NCBI GenBank assembly: GCA_000431315.1
Contig: HF989705.1
Coordinates: forward strand, 1,897-27,755
Reading direction: 5' to 3'
DNA length: 25,859 nucleotides
DNA from: Brachyspira sp. CAG:484
Lineage (GTDB): Bacteria > Cyanobacteriota > Vampirovibrionia > Gastranaerophilales > Gastranaerophilaceae
Part shown: positions 15,470 through 23,177 of the stretch, in pieces
How the letters are laid out: each line of letters opens with the position of its first letter
How positions within the stretch are numbered: the stretch's first letter is position 1
Made by a program: the position numbers and the translations under genes
Notes under the pieces: generated by a model
The model's input: only the letters and a program-made list of their open reading frames with translations
Database searches by the model: none
What the model was told of the DNA's origin: nothing

Positions 15470-15609
15470 ATAAGATTTAAGTGTAGTCGAAACACTAAAT
15501 ATAAATAGATTCATTAACCCCAAAAACATATAAACTCCTAAATAATAAACACTAAAAGAGACCATTAGGATGCAGAAAACGACCCACTCAGAAATGAGTG
15601 GTTTTTTTT
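15470..15609 (+). ncRNA. Candidate free-standing small RNA, about 140 nt
   Basis: A consensus promoter ends at 15463 and a strong terminator lies at 15584-15609, with no start codon and ribosome site between them. The downstream genes run on the other strand, so it is not a leader. The predicted structure is a 5' hairpin AGTGT/ACACT (15480-15496), an A-rich unpaired stretch, a long-range helix TCCTAA (15536-15541) with TTAGGA (15565-15570), and the terminator stem. The CTCCT in that helix is complementary to Shine-Dalgarno AGGAG, so translational control by pairing is possible. It does not match any RNA family I can recognise (not a tRNA, 6S or tmRNA by eye). Confidence 0.55.
15584..15609 (+). 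terminator. Rho-independent terminator of the small RNA candidate
   Basis: A perfect 7-bp stem CCACTCA (15584-15590) / TGAGTGG (15595-15601) with a GAAA tetraloop is followed by eight T. The GAAA loop and U-run are typical of efficient terminators. Confidence 0.92.
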
Positions 15610-15696
15610 ATTTTTATTCTCTGTCAATTAAGCTGTTTGTGTAATTAAGGATTACGTGTACTTTTTACAATTTATTATGTATGTCCTATAACTCCA

Positions 15697-15731
15697 GCCC
15701 GCTTAAGCTTCATAAGCTGCATTAAGCAGGC
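15697..15731. repeat. Imperfect long hairpin beyond the rsmG stop
   Basis: GCCCGCTTAA (15697-15706) pairs with TTAAGCAGGC (15722-15731) with one mismatch, and enclosed within it GCTT/AAGC pair around CAT (15707-15717). There is no U-tract on either strand, so it is not a classic terminator. It may stabilise the 3' end of the rsmG message. Confidence 0.4.
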
Positions 15732-15783
15732 AAAAATCACAAGAAAGTCTGTGCTATAAATTTTTTCAGCAAGTGTGATATTT

Positions 15784-16377
15784 TTAATACTTCTTTATTA
15801 TTACAAGATTTCGAGTATGATTTTGCTCAAGAGGAAGTTCATATTCAATAATATCAATAACTTTTGCTTTGAATTTCTGTAAGCTTTTTTGCGCTTCTTT
15901 TATCTCTTCAGCAGCTTTAATAGATTTGTATGCTACAAAATAGCCGTCATTTTTTAGTTTTGGAATAGCGTAGTGAATAATTTTATCAAGGGAAGCTACT
16001 GCTCTGGTTGTTACTATATCAAACTTTCCGTCAAAATTCTCTACTCTGGAGCAGACTGTTGTGAGATTATCAATATGCAGAGCTTCTTTTATTTCTGTTA
16101 CCGCATTAATTTTTTTTCCTATACTATCCAGTGCAGTGACCGGGAGTTCCGGATACGCAAGTGCAACAGGAACTGAGGGAAAGCCTCCGCCTGTTCCGAA
16201 ATCCAGGAGGGTTTTAAAATTATTGCCGTATTTTTCAAAAAATTTTTCTATGGAAAGGCTGTCAAAAATGTGTTTTTCCCATAGGAATTTTTCATCATTT
16301 TTTGATATTAAATTTAATTTAGCATTTTGTTCCAAAAATACTTTTATATAATCATTAAAATAATCTTTAGTTTTCAT
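15784..16377 (-). CDS. rsmG: 16S rRNA (guanine-527-N7) methyltransferase
   Basis: This 197-residue RsmG (GidB) uses S-adenosylmethionine to methylate G527 of 16S rRNA; loss in other bacteria gives low-level streptomycin resistance. The SAM site is LLDFGTGGGFPS (57-68), followed by ALDSIGKK and the conserved TTRAVASLD (123-131) near the active site. The length is close to the usual 200-215. Its ATG overlaps the last 11 bases of the upstream ATPase-TPR gene, so translation is probably coupled and the two proteins are made together. In many bacteria it neighbours mnmG and parA/parB; none of those is here. Confidence 0.93.
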   Translation of the reverse strand: MKTKDYFNDYIKVFLEQNAKLNLISKNDEKFLWEKHIFDSLSIEKFFEKYGNNFKTLLDFGTGGGFPSVPVALAYPELPVTALDSIGKKINAVTEIKEALHIDNLTTVCSRVENFDGKFDIVTTRAVASLDKIIHYAIPKLKNDGYFVAYKSIKAAEEIKEAQKSLQKFKAKVIDIIEYELPLEQNHTRNLVIIKKY

Positions 16378-18787
16378 GTTTTATCTCTTTTTCCAATTCA
16401 TCGTATTTGCTTCCCAGCCTGATTTTTATATCAGTAATCCGCTGTTCGATTTTTGAAATATTATCCTGTGAAAAATGGTTTTGTGCAGAATTAAGTGCAT
16501 GAAGATAGTTTTTCAGTGCAAACTTTATCTTTTTGTGGCTGCTATAGAAATCTCCGAGTTCTAAGTAGGCTGATGTAAGATAAAAAACTTCGTTTAAAGC
16601 TTTTGCGCTGTTTATTGCTTTCTGGTAATATTCAACTGTTTTTTCCGGGGATTTGCTCCGGTTAAGTTCTGCAAGTTTCATTGATGAAATATAAATTCCA
16701 TTATTATTTTGGGCATCTTCATCTATTTTCAGGCTTTCTGCGTAGTATTTACGGGCAAGCTCCGGCATATCTGTTTCATCAAATATCAGCGCAAGATTTG
16801 ACATTGCAGATGACAGGTGAGGATTATTTTTATCTATATCAATACATTTTTTGTAATATATAACTGCTGTTTCTGTTTCATCCAAGTCATCGCAGCAAAG
16901 TGCATATTTAAAATACAACTCGGCAAGCACTTTTTTATCTGTAAGAGGCTCTATAAGGCTTAATGCCGTTTTATAGCACACATAGGAGGTCCGGATGTCA
17001 TCACTGCTTAAAGCTCCCATTGCTAAATTGGCTTTGATTTTTAATTCATTTGAAATATTCTGTGTTTCAAGAATATCTTTTAAAAGAAGTTTTGCCTTAT
17101 CATGTTTGAAAGTTATGTAAAATATATTTGCAATGGAAAGTTTCATTTCGTTGATTTTTTCAATATCGCTTGCGGAAGTATAGAATTCAAGCGCTAAATC
17201 GTAATACCTTAACGAATTAAACCAATCTGAAAGCTGCTGGTAATTTTGTGCCAGCTTTGTGTAGATAGCCGGAAGTAATGTGTAGAAGTCGTCATCATCT
17301 TTTAACAGTAATGCTCTCTGGCAGTATGCAACGGCTTTTTTGTAATTATATTCATTTTCAGCATTTTTTGCAGCATTAAGCAGACCTGTCAGGGAAAGTT
17401 CATCATCTTCTGGGGTTAGTGTTTTATTGGAATAGTCAATAAACTTGTTAATCGACTCTGCGATTTCTGTTAAAACCTTTTGCTCATCTTCTTCTGAATC
17501 AAATATAAATGTAATATTTTTAATCTTTTCTTCTTTAGTATCTGCCTGCTGCTTTTCAGTAGGATGTTCTTCCTGTCTGTGCTGCAAGGTTTCGGCTGCA
17601 TATCCGGCAGAGCTGATTGCCGCATTGCTTACCGGGTTAATAAACGGTTTTTGAGGAATGAACATGCTATGATATTCAATTTCTGAGCGCATTGTCTGTC
17701 TTGAAATAAGCAAATCCCTTTCAAACGGTTTCAGAGGCAGCTGGGTATTATACAGATCAACGCACGCCTTATGCAGTTTTATTGCAACAGTATCTGAAAT
17801 TGAATTTTGTGAAATCTCTTTAAAGTAATCCTGTAGATAGACCATACTCTTTTCTGCTGAAAGAATTTCATTTGCAAGAAAGTACCTGATTCTATCTTCG
17901 TTATACAGCCCTATTGTCATCAGCAGGCGCAGGCTTACGGGATGCCTCATAATTGTCAGGAACCTGAACAGGTGTCCGCTTACCGGATCAACAAACGACA
18001 TAGCTTCTCTCAAGATAAAGTCATTATATGAAAGAAAGCTTTTTGTATACCCTTTTAAAAAGTCAAACAGGCTTAACTTTCTGGCATTAATAATCTTTGT
18101 TGTGAGATCGGTATAAAAGAAGTATCCTCTTGAATATTTATATAATTCATCAGAAACAGGTCCGATAAGTTTTATTCCCTGTGAGCGGAGGAATTTTTCA
18201 AATATTGATTTGTCCAGCGCAAGAATATTTACTCTGCTGTAGGAAATTTTCCCTTCAAAATCATCATTTGAAAATACTCTGGCAATTAGTATTATTTTAA
18301 TGTTTTTTCTTGATGCAAGATGAAACAGAAAATCCAGAATTTCTTGTTTATTGTCTTTTAAAACAGATTCAAATGAATTGATTATTATCAAAACAGGATT
18401 TTCTATAGAATCAAAATATGCTTCGACTTTCTGTGTAAAATTTTCATACTTTGCACGCGGCTGCCTTATGATATTCTGTACAGTAAGATTTTTAAAATCA
18501 TCAAAGAATGATAAGAGAATATCATCAAGAATAGTTGTTTCAAAACAATTATATTTTAATGTTACTGTTTGCGTATTTAAAAATTTTGCTGCGTGATCGA
18601 CAATTCTGGTTTTGCCTGTACCCAGAAATCCATTGACAAGCAAAAGTTTGTTTTCGCCCTGAAAAAACTGTATAATTTCATTAATTTGTTTTGTGTTATT
18701 CTCAAGCAGAAACGGATTTATGCCGCTTCTGTCAGGTTTTAAAAAACTCTTGTTATCAATTCCGCTATCCAGAAAATCTATGCTCAT
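16367..18787 (-). CDS. STAND-like P-loop ATPase with C-terminal TPR repeats
   Basis: In this 806-residue protein, residues about 25-230 form a P-loop NTPase with Walker A GFLGTGKT (53-60), a Walker B-like strand VLIIINSFES (132-141), and IKIILIAR (163-170) resembling the hhhhTSR sensor of STAND proteins. A helical region (about 240-370), a low-complexity linker (about 395-430), and then an array of TPR-like helices (about 470-790) follow; good units include YAESLKID and YYKKCIDIDKNNPHL. STAND ATPases act as signal-operated switches; TPRs would bind the partner. The target is unknown. A TTG at 18823 also opens the frame, but ATG 18787 lies exactly where a promoter at 18795-18823 would start transcription, which suggests a leaderless message. 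Its stop overlaps rsmG. Confidence 0.82.
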   Translation of the reverse strand: MSIDFLDSGIDNKSFLKPDRSGINPFLLENNTKQINEIIQFFQGENKLLLVNGFLGTGKTRIVDHAAKFLNTQTVTLKYNCFETTILDDILLSFFDDFKNLTVQNIIRQPRAKYENFTQKVEAYFDSIENPVLIIINSFESVLKDNKQEILDFLFHLASRKNIKIILIARVFSNDDFEGKISYSRVNILALDKSIFEKFLRSQGIKLIGPVSDELYKYSRGYFFYTDLTTKIINARKLSLFDFLKGYTKSFLSYNDFILREAMSFVDPVSGHLFRFLTIMRHPVSLRLLMTIGLYNEDRIRYFLANEILSAEKSMVYLQDYFKEISQNSISDTVAIKLHKACVDLYNTQLPLKPFERDLLISRQTMRSEIEYHSMFIPQKPFINPVSNAAISSAGYAAETLQHRQEEHPTEKQQADTKEEKIKNITFIFDSEEDEQKVLTEIAESINKFIDYSNKTLTPEDDELSLTGLLNAAKNAENEYNYKKAVAYCQRALLLKDDDDFYTLLPAIYTKLAQNYQQLSDWFNSLRYYDLALEFYTSASDIEKINEMKLSIANIFYITFKHDKAKLLLKDILETQNISNELKIKANLAMGALSSDDIRTSYVCYKTALSLIEPLTDKKVLAELYFKYALCCDDLDETETAVIYYKKCIDIDKNNPHLSSAMSNLALIFDETDMPELARKYYAESLKIDEDAQNNNGIYISSMKLAELNRSKSPEKTVEYYQKAINSAKALNEVFYLTSAYLELGDFYSSHKKIKFALKNYLHALNSAQNHFSQDNISKIEQRITDIKIRLGSKYDELEKEIKHEN

Positions 18788-18794
18788 ACACGCT

Positions 18795-18823
18795 ATATTA
18801 AATGATTTTAAAATATTTTGCAA
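18795..18823 (-). promoter_or_regulatory. Candidate promoter giving a leaderless message
   Basis: On the minus strand TTGCAA (18823-18818), a 17-base spacer and TAATAT (18800-18795) precede the ATG at 18787 by 7 bases. Transcription from here would begin at or next to the ATG. No Shine-Dalgarno is visible before this gene. Confidence 0.4.
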
Positions 18824-18838
18824 ATTTTATTTAAATAA

Positions 18839-18867
18839 TTGCACTTTAATTTTTTTGATAGTACAAT
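18839..18867 (+). promoter_or_regulatory. Candidate promoter of the envelope operon
   Basis: A weak TTGCAC (18839-18844) and a good TACAAT (18862-18867), 17 bases apart, precede the 34-residue gene by about 26 bases. They are back to back with the minus-strand promoter of the STAND-like gene. Confidence 0.4.
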
Positions 18868-18893
18868 ATTAAGTAGTTAACGAGGGGAAAGGT

Positions 18894-18998
18894 ATGGAAT
18901 TTTTCAGAAAACATCAAAGACTTATTGTTGGGATAATTGCAGTTACATTTATAGCGTGGACTGTCGGTTTGATGATGCTTCCTCTTATAATCAGATAG
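18894..18998 (+). CDS. 34-residue single-pass membrane microprotein
   Basis: A short open frame encodes a basic, soluble N-terminus (MEFFRKHQR) followed by one hydrophobic helix (about residues 10-33, with VGIIAVTFIAWTVGL) and ends with Arg. It is preceded by an excellent ribosome site (GAGGGGAAAGG, 18882-18892) and followed after 7 bp by the GTG start of the M23 peptidase gene. It fits an inner-membrane microprotein with its N-terminus in the cytoplasm. I do not recognise a family. As the first gene of the envelope operon it could be a small partner of the peptidase or an assembly factor; YajC- or SecE-like roles are possible but unsupported. Confidence 0.65.
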   Translation: MEFFRKHQRLIVGIIAVTFIAWTVGLMMLPLIIR

Positions 18999-19005
18999 GT
19001 AAATA

Positions 19006-20139
19006 GTGTATATAACAAATTTCCTGAAAAAGATAACTATATATTTTCTGTCGGCATTTATTCTGGTATTGGGCGTGTCGAATAGTGCATATTCCGCCTC
19101 TAATCTCAAAACAATTAACCAGAAAATGAAGCATACCCAGGAAAAAATTAAAACTCTTAAAATTAGAGAAAAACAAGAAAAAAGCAAGCTTGTTAACAAC
19201 CAGCGCAAGCTTGAAACTACCTCAAACAATCTCCAGATTTCAAAACAGCAATACAGCTCAATGGAATCCCGTTTGAAGCAGATGGAAGCTGATTATAATG
19301 TTTCAATGTCCGAGTTTAATAAGGTAGATGCCCAGATGAAAAACCGGATAAGAATGGTTTACAAAAATCAGCGTACCGGCATGTTTGAGCTTCTTTTGAA
19401 CGCTAAAGACCTTAACGGGCTTCTTGATATAATTTATTTTGAAAGAATTATCATTAAAAATGACTACAAACGTATGATGGCTTTGAAAACAAAAGCTGCT
19501 AAGATTGCTAAGATGAAAGCTGATATAGAAGCGCAAAGACGTTATCTTGCGCAGACAATTGAAGATATAAACTCTCAGCAGAGGACAATTCAAAGAGCTA
19601 TTGCCCAGAATCAGAATATGATTAATCGTTTGAAAACTGACAGGGCTGCATACGAACGTTCAGAAAGAGAGCTTGCAAGGCAGTCTGCAAGTTTGCAGAA
19701 TATGATTAGCAAAAGTTACGGGCATTCAACTGTAAAAGTTTCATCCAGCGGTTTTATGAAGCCTATTGCCGGCAGAATTACATCACCTTTCGGCTGGAGA
19801 ACCCACCCTATATTTAAGAGCCGGACTTTCCACTCCGGTGTTGATATTGGCGGTCCTAACCTCGGAAGTATCAGAGCCTCAAATGCAGGCCGTGTAATTT
19901 ATTCAGGCTGGTACGGCGGTTACGGAAAGGTTGTTATTATCGACCATGGTACAATTAACGGACATCCTACAACTACTCTGTATGCACATATGTCTACTAC
20001 AAAAGTCAATGCAGGGCAGTCTGTTTCTAAAGGGCAGGTAATCGGTCTTGAGGGAACAACCGGTTACAGTACCGGTCCTCACTGCCACTTTGAAGTGAGA
20101 ATTAACGGAAAACCTAATAACCCGTTAAATTATATTTAA
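19006..20139 (+). CDS. Secreted M23 (LytM) peptidoglycan endopeptidase with long coiled coil, EnvC-like
   Basis: In this 377-residue protein a signal peptide (about 1-30, ending SAYSA) is followed by a long coiled coil (about 35-235) and a C-terminal LytM domain (about 250-377). The zinc ligands look intact: H276 and D280 (HSGVD), H361 in HCH (359-361), with the catalytic H328 in YAHMS, so the enzyme should be active. This differs from E. coli EnvC, whose LytM domain is degenerate and only activates amidases. It should cut peptide cross-links in the periplasm during division or growth. The start is GTG 19006 with AGGT upstream; no earlier ATG fits the signal peptide. It lies between the microprotein gene and lptD. 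Confidence 0.92.
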   Translation: MYITNFLKKITIYFLSAFILVLGVSNSAYSASNLKTINQKMKHTQEKIKTLKIREKQEKSKLVNNQRKLETTSNNLQISKQQYSSMESRLKQMEADYNVSMSEFNKVDAQMKNRIRMVYKNQRTGMFELLLNAKDLNGLLDIIYFERIIIKNDYKRMMALKTKAAKIAKMKADIEAQRRYLAQTIEDINSQQRTIQRAIAQNQNMINRLKTDRAAYERSERELARQSASLQNMISKSYGHSTVKVSSSGFMKPIAGRITSPFGWRTHPIFKSRTFHSGVDIGGPNLGSIRASNAGRVIYSGWYGGYGKVVIIDHGTINGHPTTTLYAHMSTTKVNAGQSVSKGQVIGLEGTTGYSTGPHCHFEVRINGKPNNPLNYI

Positions 20140-20152
20140 TAAGGAATAGATT

Positions 20153-22516
20153 TTGAAAAAGTTTCTAATAATATCTTTAATAGCTTTAAGTGTTGCGTCA
20201 CCTGTATTTGCAGATGACGATAAAGAGTATGAAAAGAATATTAAGGAACTGCAAAGGATGCAGGATCAGATGTTTATTCCTTCAACCGTACCACTTCCTG
20301 ATGTCAATTATACCCAAAAAGAAGAAGTCAAGCCTAAAAAGATAAATGCTAACGGGGATGAGGATATTACCCGTATGGTCGGCAGGTCAATGGGTGCAAG
20401 CGCGCAAGGGATGCCGTTGTTCAAACAGCTTCGTATAAAGCTTACTAATTATTATAAGATTAAAGCTCATGAAGACGAGTTAAAAGAGCAGCAGGAACTC
20501 CAAAAAGAGTTAATGAAAGAGATGGAAGCTGAAGATGGTGATGATGTTGAATCTCTGGAAGAGCTTACTGACAGAAATCTCAAAAAAATAATGAATGTTG
20601 AATCCTCCGACAACGAAGAGGTAAAGCCAAAAAAGAAATTCGCTTTCTGGCACAGAAAGAAAAATAAAGATGACCAATCTGTTGAAAAAGAAGAAGAAAA
20701 ACCGGCTCAGGATATAAAAAAAGATACAGAACCGGAAAAATCTCCGGAAACTCTTGAACTTTCTGGCGGCGTAAAACAGGTTGTTGCAGAAAAAGATGCA
20801 CAGCTGGATTGCGATGTGATGAATTATTATGAAGACCGTAATGAAATTGAAGCAACAGGTCATCCTGTATTGTACTTCCCTCCGCAAGGGGTTACTTTAA
20901 AGGCTGATAAACTTGTTTATAATACGGTTACTAATATTATTAAAGCATATGATAACGTAGAGCTCATAAAAGACGGCTCTTCTATATACGGCGACTTTAT
21001 TCAGATTAATATGAACGAAGAAACTTCTTTGATTACCAATATGAAGGCTGATAAGATGAATATGGTAATCAGGGCGAAAAAGGCTAATGCCGGTGATAAT
21101 CTTATAGTTCTGGAAGATGGTAAAATGTATGCTGAAAAGTCGTTTATGCTTAGATTTAAAACCCGTATAATCGGCTCTGACTTTTCTCAAATGCAGATTT
21201 TGGATGAGGACCGCTCCTATCTTGACCCTAGCGGAAATGCTAAGATTAAAGTGGTAGCAAAAGAAATTTCTGTAAATGCAAAGAAAAACCATGATTTGAT
21301 TACAGTTAAAGAGGCTGATATAAAGTATAATGATTTTACCTTAAGACATATCCGCTCTTTGACCGCTCATACAAACAAAAAACATGAATATTTTGAAGCG
21401 AACTATCCTGAATTTGGCTCACGTTCAAGAATTGGTATGTTTGCCGGTCCGGGGTTTGTATTTGATGTACCTAATGGAGCTACCATTAAGGCTATACCAT
21501 TTTTGAATTATAAAGACGGCTTTGGCATAGGCGGTGCGTTAAAGTATAGAAGCGGTACAAACTTTACTGAAATGATGTACGGTTCAGCTGAAGATATTTT
21601 TGTATTACGAGGCGCGCAGCAGTTTGATGACAAATTCTTTATGCAGTACGGGATGAATTCTTATATGGATAACTGGTGGTTAGGTTCCCGTATGGCAAAA
21701 TATATGACTGAATTTGTTTTTCGTGATGGTGTCAGAAAAAGAAATTTTCTTGGCAAAAATATGGATTTAACATTTAAACAAAGACTTGGTGCCGGTTATA
21801 TTCACGATAGTGATGTTAACAGATTTGATGAAAAGAATTTGAAATCTTCTGAAATGGGTACTACAAGGTTACAATATATGTCAGAAATTGACCAGACACT
21901 GTATACGTATAATAACCCTGAAAAAAGATTTTTGATGAATGCCGGAGTTGCTATGCAGGGTGCTGCTGCTGTATATGGTACCGGGGATACACAATTTGTC
22001 GGCAGAATCGGTCCAAGGCTTCATACGCAATATAAATACTGGATGCAGGATATAGGATATTTCCTGTCAGCCTATCAGGATAATACTCCGGTGCCAAGGT
22101 TTGACACATACCGTTACGGACATTCAAATGTCTATATAAGAGAGGCTTTGAGGCTGTGCAAATATGCTTCTGTTTCATGGGCCGGCTCTTTTAACCTTTC
22201 TGATGATGCTCCTAACGGAAAGATGGTTCAGGAAAATATCTTTATGGTAGCTTTAGGTCCTGATGATTTTAAAGTCAGTCTTGGTTATGACTTTTTCCGT
22301 CAGACAACTTATTTTACAATCAATGTAGCTTTAGATATGAAAGGTACAACTGTCGATTTTGATAAAATGGTTATTAAAAATCCGGATAGGCTCGCTCAGG
22401 ATGATAAGCAATACGTAAAAGAAGTGACTTTTGAGGAGAAAGGTCCGGCAACAAAGGTTAATAAAACTTACGCCGAGGTAATAAATATAGAAGATCCTGA
22501 TAAGGAGGCTTTATAA
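20153..22516 (+). CDS. lptD: LptD-like LPS-assembly outer-membrane protein with OstA domain
   Basis: The 787-residue protein starts at TTG 20153 with AAGGA 7 bases upstream. A signal peptide (1-20, cleavage at FA|DD) is followed by a charged linker (about 21-205) rich in Lys and Glu, an OstA/LptA-type beta domain (about 210-330; LDCDVMNYYEDRNEIEATGHP, then LKADKLVYN and repeated YGDFI-type strands), and a C-terminal region (about 420-750) of alternating aromatic beta strands typical of an outer-membrane barrel. In E. coli LptD inserts LPS into the outer leaflet. The long charged linker is unusual and there is no obvious paired cysteine set like that of LptD. It sits directly before the aldolase and the lipid A genes lpxI and lpxB, which supports an LPS role. 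Possibly a fused or lineage-specific variant. Confidence 0.82.
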   Translation: MKKFLIISLIALSVASPVFADDDKEYEKNIKELQRMQDQMFIPSTVPLPDVNYTQKEEVKPKKINANGDEDITRMVGRSMGASAQGMPLFKQLRIKLTNYYKIKAHEDELKEQQELQKELMKEMEAEDGDDVESLEELTDRNLKKIMNVESSDNEEVKPKKKFAFWHRKKNKDDQSVEKEEEKPAQDIKKDTEPEKSPETLELSGGVKQVVAEKDAQLDCDVMNYYEDRNEIEATGHPVLYFPPQGVTLKADKLVYNTVTNIIKAYDNVELIKDGSSIYGDFIQINMNEETSLITNMKADKMNMVIRAKKANAGDNLIVLEDGKMYAEKSFMLRFKTRIIGSDFSQMQILDEDRSYLDPSGNAKIKVVAKEISVNAKKNHDLITVKEADIKYNDFTLRHIRSLTAHTNKKHEYFEANYPEFGSRSRIGMFAGPGFVFDVPNGATIKAIPFLNYKDGFGIGGALKYRSGTNFTEMMYGSAEDIFVLRGAQQFDDKFFMQYGMNSYMDNWWLGSRMAKYMTEFVFRDGVRKRNFLGKNMDLTFKQRLGAGYIHDSDVNRFDEKNLKSSEMGTTRLQYMSEIDQTLYTYNNPEKRFLMNAGVAMQGAAAVYGTGDTQFVGRIGPRLHTQYKYWMQDIGYFLSAYQDNTPVPRFDTYRYGHSNVYIREALRLCKYASVSWAGSFNLSDDAPNGKMVQENIFMVALGPDDFKVSLGYDFFRQTTYFTINVALDMKGTTVDFDKMVIKNPDRLAQDDKQYVKEVTFEEKGPATKVNKTYAEVINIEDPDKEAL

Positions 22517-23139
22517 TGGGAATAGCTGAACTCAGACAGGAATTGATTACGTATGGAAAGCTTGCGGGTCAGAAAAATATGACCCCCGGTATTTCCGGTA
22601 ATATGTCTGCGCGTTACGGGGATAAAATTCTTATCACCTCTTCCGGTTCCGCTAACGGCTTTTTATCAGAAGATGAGTTTTCATTGATTGACTTTGACGG
22701 TAATTTTGTTGATGGTAATCCAAAGCCTTCAAGTGAAAAGATGCTTCATGTCAAATTTTATCAGATGCGTCCGGATGTAAATTATATTTTGCATATGCAC
22801 TCGCCTTATCTTTCATCATTTGCGGCGGCCGGTATAGCACTTGATGAACCTGTAATGCCGGAAAACTTATTTTATTTTGGATCTATACCGCTTGCAGAAT
22901 ACGGGCTTCCATCATCTAAAGATTTAGTTGATAAAACTTCTGTTTATTTTGATAAATACGATGCAGTTCTTATGGCAAACCATGGATTTATCGTTGGAGC
23001 TAAGGAATTAAAAGATGCTTACCTGAAGCTTGAACTTGCAGAATCTTATGCCCAGGTAATTATTAATACAAAGATTTTAGGCGGTCCTGCTCTGTTAAAT
23101 AATGAACAGGTAAAAGAGATTTATGCCTTAAGAGGCTGA
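22516..23139 (+). CDS. Class II aldolase/adducin family protein
   Basis: This 207-residue protein is a complete class II aldolase-type domain. Metal ligands are visible as H93 and H95 (ILHMHSPY) and H156 (ANHGF), with E74 (PSSEKMLH) as the catalytic acid position; GNMSARYGD and ITSSGSAN are the family's phosphate and substrate loops. Members act on L-fuculose-, L-ribulose- or rhamnulose-1-phosphate, or dehydrate methylthioribulose-1-phosphate; which one cannot be told. The ATG shares one base with the lptD stop and has AAGGAGG in the end of lptD, so translation is coupled. Its location within a lipid A operon suggests a link to LPS sugar precursors, but this is inference. Confidence 0.85.
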   Translation: MGIAELRQELITYGKLAGQKNMTPGISGNMSARYGDKILITSSGSANGFLSEDEFSLIDFDGNFVDGNPKPSSEKMLHVKFYQMRPDVNYILHMHSPYLSSFAAAGIALDEPVMPENLFYFGSIPLAEYGLPSSKDLVDKTSVYFDKYDAVLMANHGFIVGAKELKDAYLKLELAESYAQVIINTKILGGPALLNNEQVKEIYALRG

Positions 23140-23177
23140 TATTAAGAATAGAAACTAGTAGAAAGAGGAAACTAAAA

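Larger units (their letters stand above)
15200..15783. other. 584-bp gene-poor region with regulatory and RNA signals
   Basis: No protein gene with a start and ribosome site is seen here. The region holds the leader of the 114-residue gene (with the TATACTCTTA pair), an inverted repeat AGTGTA/TACACT at 15371-15387, a strong plus-strand promoter, a small RNA candidate ending in a terminator, and an imperfect hairpin at 15697-15731. It is very AT-rich between 15200 and 15560. Confidence 0.6.

Noticed and set aside
15570..15640. An ATG-led short frame running through the terminator of the small RNA candidate.
   Set aside because: The terminator lies inside the frame, there is no ribosome site, and the codons are dominated by the T-run.
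18846..19229. A 127-codon minus-strand frame over the start of the envelope operon.
   Set aside because: It has no ribosome site, runs antisense to the microprotein and the M23 signal peptide, and its composition is typical of a shadow frame.
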